From Pichia kudriavzevii (Eukaryota; Ascomycota; Pichiomycetes; Pichiales; Pichiaceae): a DNA stretch of 64,000 nucleotides. The number at the start of each line of letters is the position of its first letter. Within the stretch, counting starts at the first letter, position 1. The stretch spans positions 379,501 through 443,500 of the forward strand of contig NC_042506.1 of assembly GCF_003054445.1 (NCBI RefSeq). The letters are read 5' to 3'. The notes beneath the pieces are model-generated. The model was not told the origin of the DNA. It saw nothing but the letters and a program-made list of their open reading frames with translations, and made no database searches. This document shows, one piece after another, positions 39,741-48,479 of this stretch. Both the position numbers and the translations under genes were made by a program.

Positions 39741-39782
39741 GGAAGGAGGAAGGGGGGGGGCCTCCTACAATCCCCCCCCTCC
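39741..39782. repeat. G-run/C-run inverted repeat
   Basis: A purine-rich GGAGGAAGG tract leads into a G9 run, followed by a CCTCC and, a few bases later, by a C8 run and CTCC. The strands can pair as a GC hairpin, and the G tract could also form a quadruplex. Confidence 0.8.
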
Positions 39783-40393
39783 ATCTATAGACTTATCATT
39801 TATACATCATGATTGAGTAAAAAATACAGGCAACTTTTCAATCTTATCCTAAATAAAAAGAGATATGATGGGATTTCAGATGTGGGAATTGGGGAAGATC
39901 TGTAATAATACGCTGCAACGTTGCCTGATGGAAATAGTAGTCATGAAGTTCATGCCAATTGGAGACATCCATTAGAAAACCATGCCAACTCGGTTCCGCC
40001 GTCTTCCGTTATTTCCCGCGTTCTCTGCTATTTGGCACTATTTGGCGCTATTTACTACTAAAATTACAAGTTGAGCCGATATTTGCTTTTCTTCATAGAG
40101 TGGGCTCCCTGCATTATTTTTTCCCTCTACCTTGATGCCGTCTATTTTATTTTTTCATTCTAGAAATAAATGGCGCGCATATAGAGCGAGTTTTGCACAT
40201 TGGCATTAGAGACAACAAGGAAAGGAGAAAAATAGTGTAGTTTGAAATTTCAAGTGTCGGTGTAATTACGTAAATATACCTACTATTTTTTTTTTTGATT
40301 GTTTGCGTCTTGAGGTCGGTTCGGTCTTACTAGCTACAACCGTCAATTACTCCGAGTTGGACACATCACGTGACACACCAGCTCCTAAGACAG

Positions 40394-40456
40394 TGCCGTC
40401 GCCGTCGCCGTCGCCGTTGTTGTTGCTGTTGTTGTCGTCGCCGACGCGACGGCGAT
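40394..40456. repeat. Trinucleotide repeat (GCC GTC)/(GTT GCT) array
   Basis: About 60 bases made of GCCGTC units that change to GTTGTTGCT units and then to GTCGTCGCC. It is a microsatellite. It makes an arginine/cysteine-rich false reading frame. Confidence 0.9.
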
Positions 40457-40652
40457 GAAGATGGAGATGCAATGGCGTGGCTGAGAACTGTTGGTTGCGG
40501 CCGTTTTTGTTTCTATGTGTTTAGGACTTGCCGAGCAGAGCAAACTCTGAAATGTAAGATGTATGGGAGAGTCAGTGAGTATATGTGGCGTGTGACTATC
40601 AAAGCAAAGGGTGGTTCATTCTCCCTGGGAACACCCTTTGGAGCGCCTCTAA

Positions 40653-40668
40653 GGGGGGGGGGGGGGGG
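40653..40668. repeat. G16 homopolymer
   Basis: Sixteen consecutive G on the plus strand. It may be hard to sequence correctly, so its exact length is uncertain. Confidence 0.9.
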
Positions 40669-41188
40669 TATTTGTCAACAATAGCACATTGATCTCTTCC
40701 ATTCCACCTGCCTCAACTGCAAGATGTGGAATTGTGGAAGGACAATGCCTTCTTTCAAACACATAGTAACCTCTACTAGTGGTTGTGCGAAAAAAGAAAC
40801 AAAAAAGAGTCACTGTGTGTGGAGACTTAGCTGTAGTATATAGGGTGCATCCATGTGTGTTAAGGTTTCCACCCAATACGTTACTATACACATATGGAAA
40901 CGTGTCAACACATGTAGTTTTGGTTACACCTTTTTGCATTTAGCCAATGGAGGTTTTTTTTTTCCTACATTTGACACACCGGATGAGAGTTGGTTTCTGA
41001 ACATGGAATCTCCACGCTGCAAAACCCCGGGAGAACAGCGTCGAGACAAGGAAAGGGAGACTCAGCAAAGCCGGGATACGCATATATGTCACAAAATGCG
41101 AGATCATAATTGCTATGGCCAGCAGCTGGAGTGTGGGTTTGAGGGGGAGAGGAAAAAAATGGCTATACTAGTACTACCAATGGATCCA

Positions 41189-41981
41189 CCGGAAAAACTC
41201 CACCCGTTTTCTTGACCTCCCCACACTTGTACACTATATTGGTGCCGGAAAAATTCTCGCTTCCTCTAATGGGACAGGCAACTTTTTTTTTCTTTTTTTT
41301 TCCACCTTGCATGGCATTACCACCCGGGGAAGAAACCCGTTTGGACTCTGTCCTTTATGGCGTTTACCTGTACTTATCCAATAGGCGCGGATTTCCATAC
41401 GAGGCCGATCATTTTGGTATGGGCCAATGGATGGTTTGGAAAAACCCTGCGGGGATGGGAAGGATCTCCCGATTATTTTCCTATTACCATTTCTAAGGTG
41501 ATATTACGATGGAAAAGTTTTTCCGGCAGCGCCCATGTACAATAGATGCACAAGCATACCTTAGTGTAGAGGGTTTTAGACTTGTAGCTGGAGAGCAGAT
41601 ACAAAAAGCAGGGGCTGCTTTGGTTTAAAAAGCTAACTGTATATGTACTACAGTAAATTGGACAGTACTGTAATTCATATTACTGTTCCTATGCTCTGGC
41701 AAAAGTGTGGCTGGAACAAGATGCAGTGATACGAAGTAATGTAAGGTGATTTGTGGTGTTTGTTTTTTTCTGGGGTACCAAAACGGACACACAATTATAT
41801 GCCGGTAACACTACGTATGGCTCGGTGGAGAGGTCCCCGGGTGGGCTTGGTGGAAAAACACGGCCAGGAAGCTGGAAAAACTTGCCATTTTTCTGTTTTT
41901 TTTTTATGTCTGGCGCATTTTCCGAAAACCGAAAAATTGCGGGGGGAAAATGCATACTATTTGCCACGTTCCGGAAAAACC
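41189..41981. promoter_or_regulatory. Cluster of (CC)GGAAAAA(C) elements upstream of MIG1
   Basis: CCGGAAAAA occurs at 41189, 41245 and 41971, and on the other strand at 41516-41526. GGAAAAAC also occurs at 41438, 41852 and 41874. This is seven copies in about 800 bases, too many for chance and spread rather than tandem, so it looks like a binding-site array. The bound factor is unknown. Confidence 0.6.
41932..41944 (+). promoter_or_regulatory. Mig1-type site
   Basis: An AAAAATT stretch directly followed by GCGGGG fits the known Mig1 consensus (AT-rich flank plus G/C, C/T, GGGG). It lies about 375 bases upstream of the MIG1 start, which would allow autoregulation. This is inferred from the motif only. 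Confidence 0.45.
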
Positions 41982-42043
41982 TCGTTCCCACTCCATGGGG
42001 TAGTTGTGCCAAATTGCAAAGGTTTGCATTGAAGTGAGCTGGA

Positions 42044-42050
42044 TATATAA
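42044..42050 (+). promoter_or_regulatory. TATA box of MIG1
   Basis: TATATAA about 270 bases before the start codon, ahead of a pyrimidine-rich leader. This spacing suggests a long 5' leader containing the tandem duplication. Confidence 0.5.
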
Positions 42051-42076
42051 AGCATACCACTTCCCCCCTCCGTTAC

Positions 42077-42244
42077 ATGTTTATCCTCCGCATCTATGTT
42101 TATCCTTGTTTCCTTTCTGTTCTGACCTTCTTTTTTCCTTTCCGTTCTGCCTTCTGTGGTTTGTTTTTCCTTTCCGTTCTGACCTTCATTTTTTCCTTAC
42201 CTTTCTGCCTTCTGTGGTTTGTTTTTCCTTTTCCCGGATTTTGA
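42077..42244 (+). other. Possible 55-codon upstream ORF in the MIG1 leader
   Basis: An ATG at 42077 opens a frame of 55 codons that ends at TGA 42242-42244. It runs through the pyrimidine-rich duplicated tract and encodes an almost purely hydrophobic Phe/Leu-rich peptide. It could control translation if the leader starts before 42077, but low-complexity origin is also likely. Confidence 0.3.
42120..42236 (+). repeat. Tandem duplication, period about 57, pyrimidine-rich
   Basis: A unit that begins TTCTGACCTTC and contains TTCTGCCTTCTGTGG and a GTTTTTCC motif occurs at 42120 and again at 42177, with a few changes and small indels. It lies in the MIG1 leader. Confidence 0.85.
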
Positions 42245-42319
42245 ACTTGTTCCATCTCTTTTTCTTCTTGAGTTGTGTTCATTCCTATACCTTCTAATCA
42301 ACGCTTTAGCGATTTAACA

Positions 42320-43477
42320 ATGCAGGTGGCTACTTCAACTAGGTCGTCCAATTCAAAAGACGACCGTCCTTACAAATGCACGATGTGTGATAAATCCTTC
42401 CATCGTTTAGAACACCAAACGAGGCACATCAGAACCCATACAGGTGAAAAGCCTCACAAATGTACCTTCGAGGGATGTCCAAAGAGGTTCTCTAGATCAG
42501 ATGAATTAACCAGACATTTGAGAATCCATACCAATCCAACAGTAAGGAAGAAGAGGAAACCAAGAAAAACCAAATTGCAAATGCAAGAGGAACGTATGAG
42601 ACTGCAAAGGGAAAAGGAACTTAAAGAACTAGAAAATCAGCGACAAAGACTACAGGTGGAACAGCAGGAAAGGGATTTACAACAGCAGCATTATCCTCAA
42701 ATAATGCTCAACAATGAAAAGGTGTCTCCAATGTCCCTACCTCCAATTCTTAGTACCAACCATCAGCTGAATGCATCAAAACCATTATTAGTGAGAAACT
42801 TGAGTGCTAATTCTTTGCCATCATATTATCCACAGCCTTCACTTCAGGTTCCCTCAAATACCCAAATGCCCCCAGTTCCACCCTCTTTAATTTCCCCATA
42901 TTCGGCTAGTCAATCTTTGAATAAATCATTTTCCTCATCCAGAACAAACAGCACAAACTCATTGGCTTCTCTGGATTCTTCCTTTGGCGCTTCATCAAGC
43001 ACTACTACGTTGTCCTCCTTCAATAACAAATCATTCATGCCTTTGTCAAGGTACGGCTCGTTCTCAAGGTTGAGTAACACTCCTTATAATTCAACATTCT
43101 CATTATCTACAATGCTGAATAGCACACCTTCATCTCTCTCAATTTCTGATGAACGTCCAACAAAAAGATCAAGACCCAATTCTCCTAAAAATTCGTCCCT
43201 TCGTCCCATGTTTCATGTATCTTCGCCTTCTTCAACACCAATTTCAACGCCTCATCATTCACCAAAGTTGAACCCTCAAAATACCACTACCAATAATAAG
43301 ACGGTATTACCATCTATCAAATCTATCATTAATAATGATGATTTTGGTAACTATATGAATCACACTCTCTCCTCGAGAAATCTGATGATTCCTAACGTTG
43401 CTACTTCAAATGATGAAACAGTGAAAAATATACTAAATAGAGGCATGTCTCATGATATGCTCTCTCTGAGAAGATGA
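42320..43477 (+). CDS. MIG1: Mig1/CreA-type C2H2 glucose repressor
   Basis: The 385-residue protein has two C2H2 zinc fingers near the N-terminus (about residues 18-73): [19 protein letters not shown] with [13 protein letters not shown], and [14 protein letters not shown]. The finger sequence is that of the Mig1/CreA/EGR group which reads GCGGGG sites. A basic region (KKRKPRK) and a glutamine-rich coiled coil follow; the rest is Ser/Asn/Pro-rich. ATG 42320 lies just before the fingers; the frame upstream opens only on GTG. The repressor shuts off genes for other carbon sources in glucose. MIG1, MIG2 and MIG3 cannot be told apart by eye; MIG1 is the likeliest. Confidence 0.9.
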   Translation: MQVATSTRSSNSKDDRPYKCTMCDKSFHRLEHQTRHIRTHTGEKPHKCTFEGCPKRFSRSDELTRHLRIHTNPTVRKKRKPRKTKLQMQEERMRLQREKELKELENQRQRLQVEQQERDLQQQHYPQIMLNNEKVSPMSLPPILSTNHQLNASKPLLVRNLSANSLPSYYPQPSLQVPSNTQMPPVPPSLISPYSASQSLNKSFSSSRTNSTNSLASLDSSFGASSSTTTLSSFNNKSFMPLSRYGSFSRLSNTPYNSTFSLSTMLNSTPSSLSISDERPTKRSRPNSPKNSSLRPMFHVSSPSSTPISTPHHSPKLNPQNTTTNNKTVLPSIKSIINNDDFGNYMNHTLSSRNLMIPNVATSNDETVKNILNRGMSHDMLSLRR

Positions 43478-43672
43478 TGGATGATACCCCTTTCCTTTTT
43501 GAAAATTTACGTTATGATGGAATAAAAAAAACCTTTACTTTATAATCTCTTACTCTATAGAATTTATCACGACTTTTTGTCTCGTTTTGTGTACACTAAT
43601 AAACATGGCTACTTTTTTTTTGATGCTTAAAGAAGAGGATATGTCACTTCACATCATACCTTCTGGGTGCTT

Positions 43673-46294
43673 TTAAAGCCAGTTAAATTTCTGAAATTCA
43701 AATAATTGATCGATATCCTCTTTAATAGAATCATTACCCTGAAAATAATATTTATTAAATATATCTTGAAATAACTCTTGTGTCATTGGATCCACTGTAC
43801 CCATTCCGTCTGGCATTGTTGTATTGCTTATGTACGGATCGACATTCATAAATGGTTGCTGCTGTTGTAGGTGTTGCTGCTGCTGTACCTGTACATTGTT
43901 GTTTCCATTACCATTATTCCTTTCTTGTGCCAAGTAGGACGGTTTCATAGGCAATTTGCTTGTCAGATAAGCCGGCGTACCATGCGGTGATTGCGCATCC
44001 ATCGAGGAGTCAAACAATGTGCTATTTTTGGGAGTAAAAGTCGATGTCTTTTTCATATTTAGGTATGGGAATGCTCGTGGTTGATGTCGTGTTTCAACAT
44101 TTGGCATGGTATCTGAAGTATTCTGTTCGGTATACACATTAGAATGATCCGAGAAGCTTGTCAATTCTTGAGGATGCTGTACACGTTGCTTCTTATGCCG
44201 TTGTTGTGGCTCTTTTTCCTGTTGTAGATGCTGATCTCGCTGAAGTTGTTCATACTGACTTTGGGATGCAAATAGTGTTTGTTGGTACTGATTCTGTTGT
44301 CCAGTCTGCTGCTGCTGCTGCTCTTGTTGTTGTTGATGTTGTAGAAATTGATTATTCAAATATTGCCGTTCATTTAGTTGAGGATTTAGTGGCTGCCATT
44401 GCTGTTGAAATATTAAATTTTGTTTCAAGTTTTGAAGTGGTGAGGGGACATCATTGAATATATTATTTGGATCGGTGGGAGTTTGAGATAAACGTTCTTT
44501 CTCATCAAGAGACTTGATGATAATTGCAGAGATAACAATGTAAAGATTCTTAAATTTGATAAAGGAAGGATAAAAGTCGATCATGTCATTCATAACATTC
44601 AAAGTGATAGAGGAGAAACTTTTGAGAGTGGTGGAATCTTTTTCAATTTTCCAGCAACAAAATATCATAGTTAATCCAATATTAACTAAGTCATGTAAAG
44701 AAGCGGGTTTCGTCTTCCATGTGGATCCCTTTGCTGTTAAAAATTTGAAAGATTCCACTGCTTGCAAACAATGGTCTCTACAAATTTTTAAAGACTCGTC
44801 ATTTGGATTAGGAAAAGAAGGGGAGGGTCTGTGTAGAATGATGGATCCAATATAAGACTTGATTTTGAGTTCATGATAAAATAGACAAGTATGCGGCAAT
44901 TCAGATTCAATGCGAATTAGCAAAGATGATATTGATCGTTCTATTTCAGTTTTATAGCCAATTATTGTATTCATATCTAACCTGGGAGTTGAGCCCTTAG
45001 TCCTTGAAATATAAACGGTTTCTAATAGCACACCATAAATCTCATATAATTCGATTGATAACAGACACGGAGTCAAATGAATTACATTGTAATTCTTAAA
45101 AAACGAATTCCTTGTACCTACAAAGTCACTCCTATCATCAATGGTAGCATAAAACTCAAAGGTATCGTCTTTAATCATTGATGGCCTTCCAATTTCAATA
45201 TTATGCATCCTAATAGTCAAACCTCTACCATATTTGACAGTATTGCCCCTTTCAAGTAAAAAGGAAGACCAAAAAAGCCGCTTCCGAAGTTCGATTTTAT
45301 TCTCAGATAAGTTTTCAAGATTTTTAGTAAGATGGAGTTCCAATTCGATAGCTAACGCTATTAAGTATCTTCCCATATACCAGAAGTCACCATAATCATC
45401 TTTAAATACATCGGTATTGAGTTTCCAAATCATCAATAGCAATAGTTCCTGTAAACTATCGATTGATCTATTAGTTATGGTTTTCTCCAAATACCTAAAA
45501 GCCGTATTATAGAATTCAATGGGTTTATATTGATTATAATGTTTGGCAATCTCACAATCTTTCTCACCTCTTTCAAAACCAATTGCAATTACCATGAAAA
45601 CCACATATTTATCATGGTAAGTTAAACTCTGTGGAGATTTGTAACAAGTTTCAAAAACTTCAAGGAAGTCCTTCAATACAAAAACAGGATAGCATGGGTG
45701 TACTGTGTCCATGTAAAAATTTAATGACATCTTACCAACATTGTACGGTGGTAATGGGGAACATGATGTCGAGCCGAGTGATGTTACATGATCGTACCCA
45801 GAGAAGTCAGAAGAGGACATATTACTCAAATCATCTAATTTCTGTAAATGCATCTGCTTCAAGAATGCCTTGGCAAAGTTAGAGCCTGTTGCAGCACCAA
45901 TATACTTGCCTTGCAAATCGTCGTTACCTGATGTGGTCAACGTTCCAACCTCATCACTCAATTCATCAAGTGTTTCTGGTTCCTTGTGCACTGATTCAGG
46001 GGTTTTCGACTCATCGGTAACTTCGGTGTTGTTTGGCAAACCCAATGTAGTCAGATTGCTATTTGATCCCACCCTTTTAGATTCCAGAATCGCTTCCAGC
46101 TCTTTTATTTGAGTAATAATTGTTTCAATGGAGCTATAACTATAAAGAACATTATCAGAAAGATCACATGACAACCCATATTTTTTGCATCGGGTACAAC
46201 TAGGTGCCGTACCTACACACTTCACTTTCTTCTTCTTACAGTTCGAACACGGACGTAATGAGTCAGGAGTAAAGTTATTCAGCAATGTTTCCAT
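43673..46294 (-). CDS. Zn2Cys6 transcription factor, divergent from the racemase gene
   Basis: The 873-residue protein begins at ATG 46294 (upstream the frame opens only on TTG). The zinc cluster is at residues 16-43 (CSNCKKKKVKC, then C-x2-C and final C). A middle homology region runs from about 190 to 560, with DKYVVFMVIAIGFERGEKD and AFRYLEKTI. The C-terminal third is rich in glutamine, a typical activation domain. It is clearly a paralogue of the regulator at 48480-50595, and the two flank the racemase gene. It shares the 840-base upstream region with that gene, so it is the likely regulator. Its inducer is unknown. Confidence 0.85.
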   Translation of the reverse strand: METLLNNFTPDSLRPCSNCKKKKVKCVGTAPSCTRCKKYGLSCDLSDNVLYSYSSIETIITQIKELEAILESKRVGSNSNLTTLGLPNNTEVTDESKTPESVHKEPETLDELSDEVGTLTTSGNDDLQGKYIGAATGSNFAKAFLKQMHLQKLDDLSNMSSSDFSGYDHVTSLGSTSCSPLPPYNVGKMSLNFYMDTVHPCYPVFVLKDFLEVFETCYKSPQSLTYHDKYVVFMVIAIGFERGEKDCEIAKHYNQYKPIEFYNTAFRYLEKTITNRSIDSLQELLLLMIWKLNTDVFKDDYGDFWYMGRYLIALAIELELHLTKNLENLSENKIELRKRLFWSSFLLERGNTVKYGRGLTIRMHNIEIGRPSMIKDDTFEFYATIDDRSDFVGTRNSFFKNYNVIHLTPCLLSIELYEIYGVLLETVYISRTKGSTPRLDMNTIIGYKTEIERSISSLLIRIESELPHTCLFYHELKIKSYIGSIILHRPSPSFPNPNDESLKICRDHCLQAVESFKFLTAKGSTWKTKPASLHDLVNIGLTMIFCCWKIEKDSTTLKSFSSITLNVMNDMIDFYPSFIKFKNLYIVISAIIIKSLDEKERLSQTPTDPNNIFNDVPSPLQNLKQNLIFQQQWQPLNPQLNERQYLNNQFLQHQQQQEQQQQQTGQQNQYQQTLFASQSQYEQLQRDQHLQQEKEPQQRHKKQRVQHPQELTSFSDHSNVYTEQNTSDTMPNVETRHQPRAFPYLNMKKTSTFTPKNSTLFDSSMDAQSPHGTPAYLTSKLPMKPSYLAQERNNGNGNNNVQVQQQQHLQQQQPFMNVDPYISNTTMPDGMGTVDPMTQELFQDIFNKYYFQGNDSIKEDIDQLFEFQKFNWL

Positions 46295-47134
46295 CTGCAA
46301 AGAATATTCAGCTGTTTTCAAGGTTCGTTTTTTTCAGGAAAGTAGAACAAATTATCACCTTTATCGTACTATCTAAAGCACAGTAAAGTGAATCCTCTAG
46401 TATGGGGTGCAGGTTTCTCTTTACAGTATGGTCCTATGAGATAGAAAGGCAATAGATGATAAATACAAGGAAATGCAAACTTGTATGTGCATTTAATCTA
46501 ATGTACATTATATTTCGCACACAATGGAGTACCAGCCCGGCAGAAACTCTCCGAATTCATGGCCACATCTCCTCCTTCTTTTCAATAGTGTTGCATGTAT
46601 CTGCAAGGTGCAGTAAATTCTCATCTTAATGGAAATTCTTTAACTTTATACACTATCCAGCTTCCAGTCACGTGACACACCGTTTCAGTCTTGCATTTTC
46701 TTTTGTTCTTTTTCTTTCTCTCTCCCCCCCACCATCTCGGAAACAGCGATCGGGAGGACCGAAACTTTTCGGTAGTTTCCTTATCCTATCTGATCCCCCC
46801 ACGATGCAACCTCCAATGCCACAAATCCAACACATGGAAGGACAATCCCGGTTTCAGCAAGGCGTTTTATGAAAAAGGGAACAAGAGAAGGTGATGCTAT
46901 TTTGCTTAAACCGCTTAACTCTTCGTTGGACTGAAATGTTTTTCGTGGTTAGGAAAATATCTATTTATCTGGTCTTAAAAGCTTAACAGAGAGAAGTCCA
47001 ATTGCAGCTCCTATATACATAGATATACATCAGAGGTGTTCTGATTTTATTATTTCTCAAACACAATAGTTGAAATAAAATAAAACATAATAAAACAGGA
47101 GCAGTAGGGCTATCAAAATTGAAAAGAGTATATT
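46295..47134. promoter_or_regulatory. Divergent control region, Zn2Cys6 regulator / racemase gene
   Basis: 840 bases between the two starts. A perfect CGG-N10-CCG palindrome lies at 46538-46553; this spacing is the one that S. cerevisiae Put3, the proline-utilisation activator, binds. A second CGG group is at 46738-46772 (CGG-N10-CGG, CGG-N5-CCG). A CACGTG box lies near 46671. These are typical targets of zinc-cluster regulators. I cannot say which of the regulators here uses them. Confidence 0.65.
46538..46553. promoter_or_regulatory. CGG-N10-CCG zinc-cluster binding palindrome
   Basis: CGG at 46538-46540 and CCG at 46551-46553 are separated by ten bases. Zn2Cys6 dimers read inverted CGG triplets, and the spacing selects the protein. 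Confidence 0.7.
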
Positions 47135-48199
47135 ATGGACACGATTGCAATCACCACTATTGAAACCCATATGTGTGGTGAACCCTTTAGGATTCTAACC
47201 AGTGGATTGCCGAAAAGAATCCCGGGGAAATCACTATTAGAGAAAAGAAATTACTTACAGAATAACTATGACTTTATAAGAAATACCCTGATGCGAGAAC
47301 CAAGAGGACATTACGACATGTTTGGAGGGTATTTGCTGGATCCAGTTGATGAAAAAATTGATGCCGATGCTTCTGTGATATTTGTCAATCCGGATGGATA
47401 TACCGATCAATGCGGCCATGGAATTATAGCGCTGGTTACTACGCTAATCCAACAAGGCTGGGTGGATAAATCCAAATACACATTAAAGCCAAACCTAATG
47501 AAAATTGTTCTGGAGACCACCGTTGGCGCCATTGAAACTCATGCATGTTGGAATGGCAGCAAAGTCGAATACGTTGAGTTCAAGAATACGCCAGTTTACA
47601 TCCTCTATAAAGAAGTTCAAGTACAAACGAGCATTGGATTATTAACAGGTGATATTGTCTTTAATGGTGCTTTCAATTTTTTTACTGAGGTTGCTGAAAA
47701 TATACTGAGAATCGAATCACAAAATGCTATGAAACTGATGTCTCTCGGAGCCGAAGTTAAAAAGAAAATCCAATCCATGAAAAGTTTAGACATACGAAGC
47801 AAAGACTTTCCTCAAATTAAAGGGTTGCATGGTGTGGATTTTATTAATGTTTACAATAAAGAGAACATCTCTGACAACGTAAGCCCTAATCAGAAGTCTT
47901 GTTTGGTATTAGGTGTGAAACAAATTGACAGGTCTCCGTGTGGCTCTGGAACAGCCGGACGTACAGGTTTGTTATACTTGAAGAACAGATTCAATGGAAA
48001 GTCTTGGTTTATTAATGAATCTATTATAGGGTCCTCTTTGAAATCCCGTGTTGTGGAGACGGGAATAAAGGCCAACGGAGGCGATTACGACGCATGTGTG
48101 GTAGCAATTCAAGGTACAGCAAACCTTCTTGGATCTTCTAATTGGAATATAGATTTGAATGACAAAATTGGGACTTACGGGTTTATCATTCCTCACTGA
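47135..48199 (+). CDS. Proline racemase-family enzyme (racemase/epimerase or 3-hydroxyproline dehydratase)
   Basis: The 354-residue protein belongs to the proline racemase family, with MREPRGHYDMFGG near residue 53 and both catalytic segments. The first cysteine (C93, in DQCGHG) and the second (C269, in DRSPCGSGTAGRTG) are present. Human trans-3-hydroxy-L-proline dehydratase has Thr at the second site, so a C/C pair points instead to a two-base racemase or 4-hydroxyproline epimerase. The substrate is still uncertain. The gene lies between two paralogous regulators. It could let the yeast use D-proline or hydroxyproline as a nitrogen source, which is inference. S. cerevisiae has no equivalent that I know of. 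Confidence 0.85.
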   Translation: MDTIAITTIETHMCGEPFRILTSGLPKRIPGKSLLEKRNYLQNNYDFIRNTLMREPRGHYDMFGGYLLDPVDEKIDADASVIFVNPDGYTDQCGHGIIALVTTLIQQGWVDKSKYTLKPNLMKIVLETTVGAIETHACWNGSKVEYVEFKNTPVYILYKEVQVQTSIGLLTGDIVFNGAFNFFTEVAENILRIESQNAMKLMSLGAEVKKKIQSMKSLDIRSKDFPQIKGLHGVDFINVYNKENISDNVSPNQKSCLVLGVKQIDRSPCGSGTAGRTGLLYLKNRFNGKSWFINESIIGSSLKSRVVETGIKANGGDYDACVVAIQGTANLLGSSNWNIDLNDKIGTYGFIIPH

Positions 48200-48479
48200 T
48201 ATTGACAGCAAGATTTAAAGATTCTAATAAACCAGCTTTTATTGTTGCATCTACTGTAACTTTTTTTATATTCGAAACTAATCCAATACTTGTGTTCGCA
48301 TAGTTAGTTTTGTAAGATTGGAATATTTTTATAAACTTTGGTAACTACAGTATGTTTATGATAAATCATTAACTAGCTAACGTTCCAAGATATTTAAGCA
48401 CGAATGTTGATATCTTAATATAACTTTGACACGGAAACCTACCATTGTAAAGAAGAAGTTTTCAAGAGAGATGAATATA

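Larger units (their letters stand above)
39274..42319. promoter_or_regulatory. 3-kb gene-free control region between the elongase and MIG1
   Basis: The longest gap in the window. Small open frames here are low-complexity and not accepted. It contains a G/C inverted repeat (about 39745-39782), a GCC/GTC/GTT trinucleotide repeat (40394-40456), a G16 run (40653-40668), at least seven GGAAAAA elements (41189-41981), a Mig1-like site (41939-41944), a TATA box (42044-42050) and a tandem pyrimidine duplication (42120-42236). A CACGTG (E-box) lies at about 40367-40372. Most of this is probably the promoter of MIG1; a non-coding transcript is possible. Confidence 0.6.

Noticed and set aside
40370-40684. 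104-residue frame with Arg and Cys runs
   Set aside because: It is produced by the GCC/GTC trinucleotide array and ends in the G16 run; no biological sequence is visible.
40853-41215. 120-residue frame in the MIG1 upstream region
   Set aside because: No recognisable domain, unusual composition, and it overlaps the GGAAAAA elements.
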